Shown: one piece after another, positions 26,435 to 35,807 of the stretch | Layout: the number at the start of each line of letters is the position of its first letter | How positions within the stretch are numbered: the stretch's first letter is position 1 | Origin: Caulobacter sp. | GTDB lineage: Bacteria > Pseudomonadota > Alphaproteobacteria > Caulobacterales > Caulobacteraceae | Reading direction: 5' to 3' | Assembly (NCBI GenBank): GCA_028291055.1 | Contig: JAQGIP010000091.1 | Coordinates: forward strand, 1 to 63,409 | Length of the DNA: 63,409 nt | Position numbers and translations under genes: made by a program | The notes under the pieces: generated by a model | What the model was told of the DNA's origin: nothing | Database searches by the model: none | The model's input: only the letters and a program-made list of their open reading frames with translations

Positions 26435-26656
26435 ATGCAGACCCAGAACCCCTTCTTCGACGAAGTCGCCAAGCTGACCACGGCCGCCATGGGCCTGGCT
26501 CAGGCCGCCGGTGAGGAGGCCAAGACCGCCTTCCGCGCCCAGGCCGACAAGTTCGCCGCGGATATGGACCTCATCCGGCGCGATGAGTTCGAGGCCTTGA
26601 AGGCCGAAATCGCCGCCCTGCGCGCCGAAGTGGCCGCGCTCAAGGGCGACGCCTGA
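26435..26656 (+). CDS. Accessory factor UbiK family (BMFP domain) protein
   Basis: 73 residues. N-terminal NPFFDEVAKLTTAAMGLAQ followed by a helical stretch and a C-terminal coiled coil (EFEALKAEIAALRAEVAALKG) match the BMFP/YqiC/UbiK family, short trimeric coiled-coil proteins that assist ubiquinone synthesis or membrane fusion. Acts at the membrane surface. Divergent from lgt; the YbjN-like gene follows after 154 bases. Confidence 0.85.
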   Translation: MQTQNPFFDEVAKLTTAAMGLAQAAGEEAKTAFRAQADKFAADMDLIRRDEFEALKAEIAALRAEVAALKGDA

Positions 26657-26810
26657 AAAGTAGCTGGGCGGCGAATTCCGCCGTCTAGGGCTCGCGCCCT
26701 GCAAGAAGCGGTTGTGTAGAGCCCCGCGAACCGGTCTAGGCTCGATTCTCAAGGCCGCGATTCATCCGGGCTCCCACCCGGGCCGCGACCGGCAAAGGAC
26801 CCTGAAGGTC

Positions 26811-27320
26811 ATGGATACCCCTCAATCGGAAGAAGACGACGTCCTGCTCGCCCTCGATCCGCTCGAGGTCGTGGAGCATGTGCTCTCCGCCGAAAATCTG
26901 ACCTTCGACCGCACCGAGGACGGCGATCTCGCCTTCGCACTCACCGGTGACTGGAAGGACTATGAGCTCTGGTTCGCCTGGCGGCCGGAAGCCGATTGCC
27001 TGCAGCTGTGCCTGTCCCTCGACCTGCGGGCCGCCAAGGATATGCGCGGTTCGGCCTGCGAACTGGTCAACCTGATCAACCAGCGGGTCTGGCTGGGCCA
27101 CTACGAAGTGTGGGCCGAGGACGGCGAGATCGTCTTCCGCCATGCGCTGAGCCTGCCCGACGGCGAACGCCCGACCCTGGCTCAGACCGCCTCGATGATC
27201 GATGCGGCGGTGGAGGCGGCCGACCGCTTCTACCCGGCCTTCGACTTCCTCATCCGCGGCGCGAAGTCGCCCGAGGACGCCATGGCCGCCTGCATGTTCG
27301 AGACGGTGGGCTCGGCCTAG
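26811..27320 (+). CDS. YbjN domain-containing protein
   Basis: 169 residues from ATG 26811, preceded by AAAGGA and GAAGG sites. The fold and sequence (LDPLEVVEHVLSAENLTFDR.EDGDLAF, then LCLSLDLRA, then LVNLINQRVWLGHYEVW) match the YbjN/DUF1790 family, related to type III secretion chaperone folds. The role in alphaproteobacteria is unknown. proC follows within 22 bases. Confidence 0.88.
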   Translation: MDTPQSEEDDVLLALDPLEVVEHVLSAENLTFDRTEDGDLAFALTGDWKDYELWFAWRPEADCLQLCLSLDLRAAKDMRGSACELVNLINQRVWLGHYEVWAEDGEIVFRHALSLPDGERPTLAQTASMIDAAVEAADRFYPAFDFLIRGAKSPEDAMAACMFETVGSA

Positions 27321-27342
27321 CTTTCGCGCTAGGGATCGGGTC

Positions 27343-28125
27343 ATGACCCCGATCCTCCTCCTGGGCGCCGGCCGTATGGGCTCAGCCCTGATCGCCGGCT
27401 GGGAAGCCGCCGGCGCCTTTGCGCCGTCCGAGCTGATGGTCCGCGACCCCCACCCCAGCGCCGACCTCATCGCCCAAAGCCTGGCGCTCAATCCGCCGGA
27501 CGAAGACCTGTCGCGGGCCAAGACGGTGCTGCTGGCCGTCAAGCCCCAGCTCTGGCGCCAGGCCGCCGCCGAGGTCTCAGCCCTGCTGGCCCCCGACGCG
27601 GTGATCGTCTCCATCGCCGCCGGCGTCTCCAGCCACGACATCGCCGAGGCCTTCGGAGGCCGCCGCGTGGCTCGCGTCATGCCGACCACCGCCGTGGCCA
27701 TCCGCCGGGGCACGGCCAGCATCTACAGCCCCGACCCCCTGGCCCGCGCCCGCGCGCACGCCCTGTTCGCGCCGGTGGCCCAGGTGGTGGACCTGGAGGA
27801 CGAGGAACTGATGCACGCGGCCACGGCGGTCTCGGGTTCGGGCCCGGCCTATCTCTATGCCTTCGTGGAGGCGCTGGAGGCGGCGGGCCTCAAGGCGGGG
27901 CTCGATGCGGAGGCGGCGGCGCGACTGGCGCGCTCGACTGTGATCGGGGCGGCGGCCCTGCTGGAACAGGGCGGCGAACCGGCGGAGTTGCGCCGGCAGG
28001 TGACCTCGCCTGGCGGCACCACGCAGGCAGCGTTGGAGGTGTTGATCGGCCAGGGGGCGCTGGTTGATTTGATGGTTGGGTCCGTGGCCGCGGCGATTGC
28101 GCGCTCCCGGGAGCTCGGCGGCTAG
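27343..28125 (+). CDS. proC: Pyrroline-5-carboxylate reductase
   Basis: 260 residues from ATG 27343. Rossmann motif LLGAGRMGSAL at 6-16, AVKPQ in the middle, MPTTAVAIRRG, and the C-terminal signature AATAVSGSGPAYLYAFVEAL followed by VTSPGGTTQAAL. It reduces pyrroline-5-carboxylate to proline with NAD(P)H. Follows the ybjN-like gene, a common alphaproteobacterial order. Confidence 0.95.
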   Translation: MTPILLLGAGRMGSALIAGWEAAGAFAPSELMVRDPHPSADLIAQSLALNPPDEDLSRAKTVLLAVKPQLWRQAAAEVSALLAPDAVIVSIAAGVSSHDIAEAFGGRRVARVMPTTAVAIRRGTASIYSPDPLARARAHALFAPVAQVVDLEDEELMHAATAVSGSGPAYLYAFVEALEAAGLKAGLDAEAAARLARSTVIGAAALLEQGGEPAELRRQVTSPGGTTQAALEVLIGQGALVDLMVGSVAAAIARSRELGG

Positions 28126-28152
28126 ATTTCCTCGACAGGGCGTTATCGGACT

Positions 28153-28177
28153 GATAATCATTCGCAAGTTACTTGCG
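28153..28177 (+). promoter_or_regulatory. Candidate iron-regulated operator upstream of feoA
   Basis: GATAATCATTCGC (28153-28165) resembles half to two thirds of a Fur box. It runs into CGCAAGT-T-ACTTGCG (28163-28177), a perfect 15-base palindrome ending 8 bases before the feoA start. Either or both could bind Fur or another metalloregulator; the assignment rests on sequence resemblance and on feoAB being iron genes. Confidence 0.45.
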
Positions 28178-28185
28178 GGACGTCG

Positions 28186-28509
28186 ATGACCGATTTTGCC
28201 TTCCCCCTTGCTGAAGCCGTGGCCGCCGATCCGGCTGCCCGCATCGCCGTACGTCCGCTGAGCGAAGCGCGGCGAGGTGATCGCGGCGTCATCTCCTATG
28301 TGGGTTTCACGGGCGAGGCGGAGGCGGGCGACGAGGACCTGGAGCGCCGGCTGCTGGAGCTGGGCTTCGTGGAAGGCGCCAATATCGAACTTCTGCACGA
28401 AGGCGCCTTCGGGCGCGATCCGATCGCGGTGCGGCTCGACGACATGCGCGTTGCCCTGCGTCGGCGCGAGGCGCGGGTGATCGCCGTGCGCTTCGAGGAC
28501 GGGATTTGA
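28186..28509 (+). CDS. feoA: Ferrous iron transport protein A
   Basis: 107 residues. An SH3-like FeoA domain of about 75 residues starts near residue 22 (PLSEARRGDRGVISYVG) and contains the usual LLELGFVEGANIELLHEGAFGRDPIAVRL stretch. It is a small cytosolic partner of FeoB. Stop overlaps the feoB start by 4 bases. Confidence 0.92.
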   Translation: MTDFAFPLAEAVAADPAARIAVRPLSEARRGDRGVISYVGFTGEAEAGDEDLERRLLELGFVEGANIELLHEGAFGRDPIAVRLDDMRVALRRREARVIAVRFEDGI

Positions 28510-30392
28510 CCGACGTGACGTTAGGCCGGCCCTCGCGGCTGGCCCTGGTAGGCAATCCCAATTCCGGCAAGACCGCCCTCTTCAACGCCCTGACCGGCAG
28601 CCGCCAGAAGGTGGCCAACTACGCCGGCGTCACCGTCGAACGCAAAGAGGGGACAGTCACCACCGCCGACGGCCGCGTGCTGTCGGTGCTCGACCTGCCC
28701 GGCACCTATTCCCTGCGCGCCCGCAGCCCCGACGAGGCCGTCACCCGCGACGCGGTGCTGGGCAGGCTGGTGGGCGAGACCCCGCCCGACGTGATCATCT
28801 GCGTGGCCGACGCCACCAACCTGCGCCTGGTGCTGCGCCTGATCCTGGAGCTGAAGCAGGTCGGCCGCCCGATGGTGCTGGCGCTCAACATGTACGACAT
28901 CGCCCAGCGCCAGGGCCTGAGGATCGACCTGGAAGGCCTGAAGGCCGACCTAGGGATTCCCATTGTCACCACGGTCGCCACCCGCAAGCGCGGCATCGAG
29001 GACCTGGTGGCCCAGGCCGACGCCCTGGCCGGCGACAAGATCACCACCGAGAGCGCCTGGCGCGAACCCTCCGCCGCCGAGATCCGCCACGCCCACCGCG
29101 AGGCCCAACGGGTGATGAAGGCCTATGTGAAGGCGCCTGAGCGGCCCGACACCTTCACCGGCAAGCTGGACGCCGTGCTGCTGCACCCGGTCGCCGGCAT
29201 CCTGATCCTGTTCACCATCCTATTCGTGATGTTCCAGGCGGTGTTCACCTGGGCCACGCCGGTGATGGAGGGGATCGACTGGAGCTTCGGCCAGGTCGGC
29301 GCCTTCGTGGCCGCGCATCTTCCGGACGGGCTCATCAAGAGCTTCATCGCCGACGGCCTGATCGCCGGGGTGGGCAGCGTGCTGGTCTTCCTGCCCCAGA
29401 TCCTGATCCTGTTCTTCTTCATCATCCTGCTGGAAGACTTCGGCTACATGGCCCGCGCGGCCTTCCTGATGGACAAGATCATGGGCGGCGCCGGCCTGCA
29501 CGGGCGCGCCTTCATCCCGCTGCTGTCCAGCTTCGCCTGCGCCATCCCCGGCATCATGTCGACGCGGGTCATCGACAACAAGCGCGACCGCCTGACCACC
29601 ATATTGGTCGCCCCGCTGATGACCTGCTCGGCGCGCATCCCGGTCTACACCCTGATCATCGCGGCCTTCATTCCCAACACCTCGGTGGCGGGTTTCCTCA
29701 GCCTGCCGGGCCTGGTGATGTTCGGCCTCTATGCCTCGGGCATCGTCAGCGCGCTGGCCGTCTCCTTCGTGATCCGCTCCGTCTTCTGGCGCGGCCGGGT
29801 CGAGCCCTTCATGATGGAGCTGCCGACCTACAAGGCGCCCGATCCGAAGAACGTGGCGCGCAACGTGCTGCTGCGCGGCCAGATCTTCCTGAAGCGCGCG
29901 GGCACGACGATCCTGGGCATGATGGTGCTGATCTGGATCCTGAGCACCATTCCCGGGCCGCCTCCGGGCGCCACGGGCCCGGCCATCGACTACAGCTTCG
30001 CGGGCATGATCGGCCACTTCATGGAGCCGGTGATGGCCCCCATCGGCTTCAACTGGCAGATGTCGGTGGCCCTGATCCCCGGCATGGCGGCCCGTGAGGT
30101 GGCGGTGGCCGCGCTCGGCACCGTCTACGCCATCGGCGGCTCCGGCGACGCCGCCACGGCCTCCCTGGGCCACGCCCTGGCCCACCAGTGGTCGCTGGCC
30201 TCGGCCCTGGCCTTCCTGGCCTGGTACGTCTTCGCGCCCCAGTGCGCGGCGACCCTGGGCGTGGTCAAGCGCGAGACCAACAGCTGGCGCTGGCCGATCG
30301 TGATGTTCGTCTACATGACGGCGTTGGCCTATGGGGCGGCGTTTATCGTCTACCATTTGGCGGTGATGGCCGGGTTGGGCGTGGCGCCTTAG
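28506..30392 (+). CDS. feoB: Ferrous iron transporter B
   Basis: 628 residues, start TTG 28506 within the feoA stop, so translationally coupled. N-terminal G domain: G1 GNPNSGKT near 15-22, G3 DLPGTYSL, G4 NMYD; then the membrane domain with about eight to ten helices, including the two inverted gate motifs in which Cys is conserved (SSFACAIPGIM and the late AAREV region). It imports Fe(II) across the inner membrane. No feoC is present. Confidence 0.95.
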   Translation: MTDVTLGRPSRLALVGNPNSGKTALFNALTGSRQKVANYAGVTVERKEGTVTTADGRVLSVLDLPGTYSLRARSPDEAVTRDAVLGRLVGETPPDVIICVADATNLRLVLRLILELKQVGRPMVLALNMYDIAQRQGLRIDLEGLKADLGIPIVTTVATRKRGIEDLVAQADALAGDKITTESAWREPSAAEIRHAHREAQRVMKAYVKAPERPDTFTGKLDAVLLHPVAGILILFTILFVMFQAVFTWATPVMEGIDWSFGQVGAFVAAHLPDGLIKSFIADGLIAGVGSVLVFLPQILILFFFIILLEDFGYMARAAFLMDKIMGGAGLHGRAFIPLLSSFACAIPGIMSTRVIDNKRDRLTTILVAPLMTCSARIPVYTLIIAAFIPNTSVAGFLSLPGLVMFGLYASGIVSALAVSFVIRSVFWRGRVEPFMMELPTYKAPDPKNVARNVLLRGQIFLKRAGTTILGMMVLIWILSTIPGPPPGATGPAIDYSFAGMIGHFMEPVMAPIGFNWQMSVALIPGMAAREVAVAALGTVYAIGGSGDAATASLGHALAHQWSLASALAFLAWYVFAPQCAATLGVVKRETNSWRWPIVMFVYMTALAYGAAFIVYHLAVMAGLGVAP

Positions 30393-30414
30393 CGAGGCCT
30401 CCCCACTCTTCCGG

Positions 30415-30621
30415 CCCTCCCCACAGACGGGCGTCGCCCGTCGCTGGGGGGAGGTGTCGGCGTCAGCCGACGGAGGGGGGCTTTCAGCCGCTGAGTCTCT
30501 CCTTGCGGCGTTTGAGTGGCCGCCACCGCTGGACGGCTGACACGCCGGCGCACCTGGCCCCCCTCCGGCCCGCTGCGCGGGCCACCTCCCCCCAGCGGCG
30601 CTCGCGCGCCTGTGGGGAGGG
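30415..30621. repeat. Repeat family C copy 1
   Basis: CCCTCCCCACAG (30415-30426) and CTGTGGGGAGGG (30610-30621) are the ends; nested inside are GGGGGGAGGTGTCGGC with its shorter partner CACCTCCCCCC, and GACGGAGGGGGGC with GCCCCCCTCC. Local hairpins GGGCGTCGCCC and GGCCCGCTGCGCGGGCC lie near each end. GAGTC is present at about 30493. It fills the gap between feoB and the convergent dehydrogenase gene. Confidence 0.9.
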
Positions 30622-30645
30622 AAAGAGGAGCGCTGGTCGCGCCGC

Positions 30646-31524
30646 CTAGCGCGTCGGGATCGGGACTTCGCCGCGGTAGTCGTAGAAGCCGCGGCCGGCC
30701 TTGCGGCCCAGCCAGCCGGCTTCGACGTATTTCACCAGCAGCGGGCAGGGGCGGTACTTGGAGTCCGCCAGGCCCTCGTAGAGCACGTTCATGATGCTCA
30801 GGACGGTGTCCAGGCCGATGAAGTCGCCCAGTTCGAGGGGGCCCATCGGGTGGTTGGCGCCCAGCTTCATGGCGGTGTCGATGGCGTCGACGGTGCCGAC
30901 CCCTTCATACAGGGTGTAGATGGCCTCGTTGATCATCGGCACCAGTACGCGGTTGACGATGAAGGCCGGGAAATCCTCGGCGTTGGTGGTGGTCTTGCCC
31001 AGGGACTGGGCGAAGGTCACGGCCTGCTCGTAGGTGGCCACGTCGGTGGCGATGCCGCGGATCACCTCGACCAGCTTCATCAGCGGGGCCGGGTTCATGA
31101 AGTGCAGGCCGATGAAACGCTCCGGCCGGTCGGTGACCGAGGCCAGGCGCGTGATCGAGATCGACGAGGTGTTGGAGGCCAGCAGGGTGTCGGGCTTTAA
31201 GTGCTCGTGCAGGTCGCGGAAGATCTGCTTCTTGACCTCCTCGTTCTCCGAGGCGGCCTCGATGGCGATGTCCGTGGCGCCGATGTCGGCCAGGCCGGCG
31301 GCCGGCTTGATGCGGGCCAGCGCGGCCTTCATGGCCTCGTCGTCGATGATGCCCCGGCCGACCTGGCGGGCCATGTTGCGCTCGATGAGCACCAGGCCGG
31401 CGTCGATCTTCTCCGCGCTCAGATCGGCCAGCAGGACATCGTAGCCCGCCAGCGCGCATACATGCGCGATCCCCGACCCCATCTGGCCCGCGCCGATGAC
31501 GCCGACCGTCTTAATCTCTGCCAT
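30646..31524 (-). CDS. hbdA: 3-hydroxybutyryl-CoA dehydrogenase
   Basis: 292 residues from the ATG at 31524. Rossmann motif VGVIGAGQMGSGIA at 7-20, the catalytic His in GLHFMNPAPLMKLVE, SNTSSISIT before it, and the C-terminal dimer domain with GLDTVLSIM. It interconverts 3-hydroxybutyryl-CoA and acetoacetyl-CoA, feeding PHB, butyrate-type or ethylmalonyl-CoA metabolism. Located near etfAB and the methylsuccinyl-CoA dehydrogenase candidate, which fits a C4-acyl-CoA role. Confidence 0.93.
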   Translation of the reverse strand: MAEIKTVGVIGAGQMGSGIAHVCALAGYDVLLADLSAEKIDAGLVLIERNMARQVGRGIIDDEAMKAALARIKPAAGLADIGATDIAIEAASENEEVKKQIFRDLHEHLKPDTLLASNTSSISITRLASVTDRPERFIGLHFMNPAPLMKLVEVIRGIATDVATYEQAVTFAQSLGKTTTNAEDFPAFIVNRVLVPMINEAIYTLYEGVGTVDAIDTAMKLGANHPMGPLELGDFIGLDTVLSIMNVLYEGLADSKYRPCPLLVKYVEAGWLGRKAGRGFYDYRGEVPIPTR

Positions 31525-31747
31525 GCCTATGCAGCCTTCGCGACTTGCGGGGCGCGTGCGTCCGAAACCCCTTGAGGCCATGGCCGCCGCGCCATCATTT
31601 TCGTGACGGGTTTGTAGCACGGAGATGGCGGGCCCCCGCAAGCTTTTGCTGCGATGCAGCGAGAGGGGGTCCAGCGGCCTGATTTGGGCATGGCGCCGAC
31701 TGCTGTAGGATCGGCTTGGGTGTTGGGGGCGATAGAGGGCTTAGGCG

Positions 31748-32416
31748 ATGTCGATCGCGGCGGGCGAGCTTGAAGTGCGCAAGACGGCCAGCCGTGCGGC
31801 CGCGCGGCCGCCGCAGACCCAGGTGGACTTCCAGCGCCTGCTGGGCCCGGCCGCATGGGCCGCGCTGCCGGCCGCCGTCCAGGCCCGCTTCGGGCTGCAC
31901 GCCGAAAGCTACCGCTGCCGCTACGACGGCGAGATGGTGGTGCGGGCCTCGCCGGCCGGATGGCTGCTGGCCCAGCTCTGCCGGCTGATCGGCACGCCGC
32001 TGGCCCCCTGGACCGGCGGGGCCGTGCCCACGGGCGTCGATGTGTGGCTGGATGAGGAGGGCGCCCTGGTCTGGGACCGCCTCTACCGCTTCATCGGCCA
32101 CCCGCCGGTGCTGGTGTCGTCGCGCAAGATGGCCAGTGAGACGGGCGGCCTGCTGGAGGTGGTGCGAGGCGGCTTCGGCATGGCGCTGGATGTGAGCGTG
32201 GAGGAGGGTGAGCTGCATTTCCGCAGCAGCCGCTATTTCGTCAGCCTGGGGCGGCGGCGCCTGACCATCCCCGCTCTGATCACGCCCGGCCAGGCCCATG
32301 TCATCCATCGCGACGAGGGCGGCGGGCGGTTCCGCTTCACCCTGAGCTTCCACCACCCGCTGCTGCGCCGGACGTTTTATCAGGACGGGGTGTTCTCCGA
32401 TCCGCCGGAGGGGTGA
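31748..32416 (+). CDS. DUF4166 domain protein
   Basis: 222 residues. Matches the DUF4166 family as I know it: FQRLLGPAAWAALPAAVQARFG near 28-49, a central R.YRFIGHPPVLVSSRK region and a C-terminal LSFHHPLLRRTFYQDGVF block. No catalytic motif is obvious and no function is established. Divergent from hbdA with about 220 bases between; followed by a family A repeat. Confidence 0.75.
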   Translation: MSIAAGELEVRKTASRAAARPPQTQVDFQRLLGPAAWAALPAAVQARFGLHAESYRCRYDGEMVVRASPAGWLLAQLCRLIGTPLAPWTGGAVPTGVDVWLDEEGALVWDRLYRFIGHPPVLVSSRKMASETGGLLEVVRGGFGMALDVSVEEGELHFRSSRYFVSLGRRRLTIPALITPGQAHVIHRDEGGGRFRFTLSFHHPLLRRTFYQDGVFSDPPEG

Positions 32417-32428
32417 GAGGTGGCCCGG

Positions 32429-32642
32429 CCTCCCCAGGGCTGCCGTCAGCAGCCCGGCCGGGGAGGTGTCGCGTAAGCGACGGAGGGGCTTACTGAGCCG
32501 AAGGGTGGGCGTGTTCTGGCGGCTGGGCCGATGCCGTCACCGAGGCCGGCGCCGGAAAGCGAATAGTCGGACGCTCGGTAAGCCCCTCCGGTCGCTGCGC
32601 GACCACCTCCCCGGCCGGATCGCCTGGGCGATCCTGGGGAGG
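32429..32642. repeat. Repeat family A copy 2
   Basis: Ends CCTCCCCAGG (32429-32438) and CCTGGGGAGG (32633-32642). Same nested plan as the copies at 22130 and 37868: CCCGGCCGGGGAGGTG, CGGAGGGGCTTA, then the inverse order. The small local hairpins differ from copy to copy (here GTCGCGTAAGCGAC and GGTCGCTGCGCGACC), which looks like compensatory change that preserves pairing. Confidence 0.9.
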
Positions 32643-32661
32643 CTCGCCGGCTCCACACAGC

Positions 32662-32688
32662 AAAACGCCCCGGAGGTCATCCGGGGCG
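32662..32688 (-). terminator. Intrinsic terminator of the etfBA transcript
   Basis: On the minus strand CGCCCCGGA pairs with TCCGGGGCG around a 5-base loop and is followed by TTTT. It lies 29 bases past the etfA stop. Confidence 0.85.
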
Positions 32689-32716
32689 CTCGCAACTCAA
32701 GTCCGGTCGCTGGGGT

Positions 32717-33658
32717 CTAGAGGCCGGCGGCGGTCAGGGCGTCCATCAGTTCGGGGACGGCGGCCTTGTAGTCGGCCACCAGGCCGAAGTCGGCGACCTG
32801 GAAGATCGGCGCGTCGGCGTCCTTGTTGATGGCTACGATGACCTTGGAGTCCTTCATGCCGGCGAGATGCTGGATGGCGCCGGAGATGCCGATGGCGATG
32901 TAGAGACCCGGCGCCACGACCTTGCCGGTCTGGCCGACCTGGTAGTCGTTGGGGGCGTAGCCCGCATCGACGGCCGCGCGCGAGGCGCCGACGGCGGCGC
33001 CCAGCTTGTCGGCCAGGGGCTCGATCACCCGGTGGAACTCTTCGGCCGAACCCATGGCGCGGCCGCCCGACACCACGATCTTGGCGGCGGTCAGTTCCGG
33101 ACGGTCCGACTTGACCATCTCTTCGGAGACGAAGTGGGTCTTGGCCGCCGTGCCGCCGGAAATCTTCTCGACCGAGGCCGAGCCGCCTTCGCCCGCCGCC
33201 TTGAAGGCGGTGGGACGCACGGTGATCACCTTCTTGGCGTCCGACGACTGGACGGTCTCCAGCGCGTTGCCGGCATAGATCGGGCGCACGAAGGTGTTGG
33301 CGTCGACCACTTCGATGATCTCCGAGATCGGCGCCACGTCCAGGGCGGCGGCGACGCGCGGGGCGAAGTTCTTGCCGGCCGAGGTGGCGGGCACGAGCAC
33401 GGCGTCATAGCCGCCCATCAGGCCCACGATGACGTCGGCTTCCGCTTCGGCGATGCCGTGGCCCAGGTCGGGACCTTCGGCCAGGATGACCTTGCGCACG
33501 CCGTCGATCTTGCCGGCGGCGGCCGCGACCGCATCAGCGCCCTGGCCCAGCACCAGCACGTCCACGTCGGACGAGATGGCCAGGGCGGCGGTGACGGTCT
33601 TGTTGGTGTTGTCGCGCAGGTGGGTGTTGTCGCTGTCGGCGACGACGAGAACGGCCAT
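32717..33658 (-). CDS. etfA: Electron transfer flavoprotein alpha subunit
   Basis: 313 residues. The C-terminal FAD-binding domain is intact ([51 protein letters not shown] and the final AINKD.DAPIF). ETF accepts electrons from acyl-CoA dehydrogenases and passes them to ETF-quinone oxidoreductase. Starts immediately after etfB. Likely electron acceptor for the acyl-CoA dehydrogenase encoded 5 kb away. Confidence 0.96.
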   Translation of the reverse strand: MAVLVVADSDNTHLRDNTNKTVTAALAISSDVDVLVLGQGADAVAAAAGKIDGVRKVILAEGPDLGHGIAEAEADVIVGLMGGYDAVLVPATSAGKNFAPRVAAALDVAPISEIIEVVDANTFVRPIYAGNALETVQSSDAKKVITVRPTAFKAAGEGGSASVEKISGGTAAKTHFVSEEMVKSDRPELTAAKIVVSGGRAMGSAEEFHRVIEPLADKLGAAVGASRAAVDAGYAPNDYQVGQTGKVVAPGLYIAIGISGAIQHLAGMKDSKVIVAINKDADAPIFQVADFGLVADYKAAVPELMDALTAAGL

Positions 33659-34405
33659 CTAGAGGACCCCCGCTTCTTTGAGTTTGGAGACCAGGTCGGC
33701 GGCGGTTTCCACCTTGATGCCGGCCGTGCGCTTTGCGGGCTCGGTGACCTTGATGACCTTCAGGCGCGGCGCGATGTCGACGCCGTAGTCGTCGGCGGTC
33801 TTGATCGCGATCTCCTTCTTCTTGGCCTTCATGATGTTGGGCAGCGAGGCGTAGCGCGGCTCATTGAGGCGAAGGTCGGCGGTGATCACGGCGGGCAGGT
33901 CGACGTCCAGGACCTGGAGGCCGCCGTCGACTTCGCGGGTCACGGTGGCCTTGGAGCCGGCGATCTCGATCTTGGAGGCGAAGGTGGCCTGCGGCCAGCC
34001 CAGCAGGGCCGAGAGCATCTGGCCCACAGCGTTGTTGTCGCCGTCGATGGCCTGCTTGCCCATCAGCACCAGGTCGGCGGCCTCATTGGCCGCGACGGCC
34101 TTGAGCATCTTGGCCACGGCCAGGGGCTCGGGGTCGATGTCGGTCTGGATCAGGATGCCGCGGTCGCCGCCCATGGCCAGCGCCGTGCGGATGGTTTCCT
34201 GGGCCTGGATCGGGCCGATGGAGACGATGACCACCTCGGTGGCGACGCCCTTTTCCTTCAGCCGCACGGCCTCTTCCACGGCGATTTCGCAGAAGGGGTT
34301 CATGGACATCTTGACGTTGGCGAGATCAACGCCGGTTTGGTCGGGTTTGACCCGAGCCTTGACGTTATAATCGATCACCCGTTTGACCGGGACCAGGACC
34401 TTCAT
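33659..34405 (-). CDS. etfB: Electron transfer flavoprotein beta subunit
   Basis: 248 residues from the ATG at 34405 ([15 protein letters not shown]). Family landmarks: [19 protein letters not shown], the AMP-site region [19 protein letters not shown] and TREVDGG.Q. First gene of the etfBA pair; the stop touches the etfA start with no gap. Confidence 0.96.
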   Translation of the reverse strand: MKVLVPVKRVIDYNVKARVKPDQTGVDLANVKMSMNPFCEIAVEEAVRLKEKGVATEVVIVSIGPIQAQETIRTALAMGGDRGILIQTDIDPEPLAVAKMLKAVAANEAADLVLMGKQAIDGDNNAVGQMLSALLGWPQATFASKIEIAGSKATVTREVDGGLQVLDVDLPAVITADLRLNEPRYASLPNIMKAKKKEIAIKTADDYGVDIAPRLKVIKVTEPAKRTAGIKVETAADLVSKLKEAGVL

Positions 34406-34566
34406 GGGTGTTGCAACGCCCCTTGTGGTTGGAAGAAAATCTTGCGCGGTGAGGGCTTTAGCGCACCCTCCGCGCAATGCAAGTTTCCCTAAGGGTTACT
34501 TTGGACGCATTTCCGTCCCGTGCATGCTCTAGGCGCCGCACGGGCCCATCGTCTAAGGGAGCGCGC

Positions 34567-34884
34567 ATGAAAAGTTTCATCGATCGGCTGAAGCTGGTGT
34601 TCCTGGCGCTCTTCGCCGTCAGCTGTGCGGGGGTATGGACCTACCAGCTGATGTACGCCCGCCCGCAGGCGCTGTGCGAGGGCCATCGCGGCTGGTGGGA
34701 CTGGCGCACCCGCGTCTGCGCCCAGCCGATCCCGCTGTATCAGCTGATCGAGCAGGGCAAGCGCATGGAGGCCCTGCAGATGAAGCCGGGCCAGAAGACG
34801 CCGAAGGGCGCGCCGCTGTCCAAGGACGCGATGGCGCCAGCGGTTGCTCCCGCGCCCGCTCCGGCCGGCGCGGCCAAGCCCTAG
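34567..34884 (+). CDS. Small single-pass membrane protein, unknown
   Basis: 105 residues from ATG 34567 with an AAGGGAGC site upstream. One hydrophobic helix at about 8-28, then a Trp-rich segment GHRGWWDWRTRVCAQP and a Pro/Ala tail (residues 85-105). Topology would place the tail in the periplasm. No family recognised. Divergent from etfB with about 160 bases between. Confidence 0.6.
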   Translation: MKSFIDRLKLVFLALFAVSCAGVWTYQLMYARPQALCEGHRGWWDWRTRVCAQPIPLYQLIEQGKRMEALQMKPGQKTPKGAPLSKDAMAPAVAPAPAPAGAAKP

Positions 34885-34939
34885 GTCGGATCGGCAATCA
34901 GCGATTGGGCGCAATCCCAAACGCGGGCGCCGGGATTTG

Positions 34940-35150
34940 GCTCAGCTTTGGATTCGGAAGGACGAGAAGGAAAGGGAAGACGTGGAAGAGGTCGGCGCTT
35001 CGCACGCCCCGCGGCCTGAAGTTCGTTTTCTTTCAGAGGCGCTGCGCGCCGCGACAGCGCCGGGACGCCGGCGGCCTATGCGCCGGCCTTGCCGCAGCCA
35101 CGGCTTCTTCCGTTTCTTGCCTTCCCTTCTCGTCCTTCCAAGCCCAATGC
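34940..35150. repeat. Repeat family D copy 1
   Basis: Purine-rich arm 34940-34980 (GCTCAGCTTTGGATTCGGAA, then GGA/GAA runs) is inverted at 35107-35150 (CTTCC, TTTCTTG, CCTTCCCTTCTCGTCCTTCC, then AAGCCCAA). The centre contains CAGAGGCGCTGCGCGCC. A GATTC site lies in the left arm. The copy at 59984 shares both arms and carries the centre in the opposite direction. This explains the 335-base gap 34885-35219. Confidence 0.8.
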
Positions 35151-35219
35151 GACGTCAGAGCCGTCCTAGGCGCGGCCGGATTGCCTCGCCGCCGATGCAT
35201 CCATGAATGTTGATGGGCC

Positions 35220-35807
35220 CTAGCCCACGTCGCGCGTTCCGCCGGGGGTCCACAGGACGTCGCCGGCGCCTTTGTCGTTGGCGTAGCGGGCGGCGACGAA
35301 GAGCAGGTCGGAGAGGCGGTTCAGATATTTGAGCGCGGCCGGGCTGACGATCTCGCCATCCACGCCCATCAGGGCGACGCAGAGGCGCTCGGCGCGGCGG
35401 CAGACGGTGCGGCCCACATGCAGGGCGGCGGCGGCGGGCGTGCCGCCGGGCAGCACGAACGAGGTCAGCGGCGACAGCTCGCCATTGAGCAGGTCGATCT
35501 CGCGCTCCAGGCGGTCGACCTGGCTCTCGATGATTCGCAGCGGTTCCCAGGCCGGCTTGCCGTGCTGTTCGGGCGTGGAGAGGTCGGCCCCCAGATCGAA
35601 GAGGTCGTTCTGGATTCGCGCGAGGATGTCATCCAGCGGCGGATTGTCGCGGGTGTGCAGCCGCACCATCCCTAGGCAGGCGTTGGTTTCATCCACCGCG
35701 CCATAGGTCTCCACGCGCAGCGAGGCCTTGCTGACGGGCTCGCCCGTCGCCAGCCGCGTCAGGCCGGCATCCCCGGTCCGGGTATAGATGCGGTTGAGCG
35801 TGACCAC
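35220..35807 (-). CDS. Cob(I)alamin adenosyltransferase, PduO type
   Basis: 195 residues from the GTG at 35807 (MVTLNRIYTRTGDAG). N-terminal YTRTGDAGLTRL is the ATP site; GAVDETNACLG and the VLPGG...LHVGRTVCRRAER segment complete the PduO signature. It makes adenosylcobalamin, the cofactor of methylmalonyl-CoA and ethylmalonyl-CoA mutases. The start shares one base with the stop of the HIG1-like gene (TAGTG), so translation is coupled. Confidence 0.92.
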   Translation of the reverse strand: MVTLNRIYTRTGDAGLTRLATGEPVSKASLRVETYGAVDETNACLGMVRLHTRDNPPLDDILARIQNDLFDLGADLSTPEQHGKPAWEPLRIIESQVDRLEREIDLLNGELSPLTSFVLPGGTPAAAALHVGRTVCRRAERLCVALMGVDGEIVSPAALKYLNRLSDLLFVAARYANDKGAGDVLWTPGGTRDVG

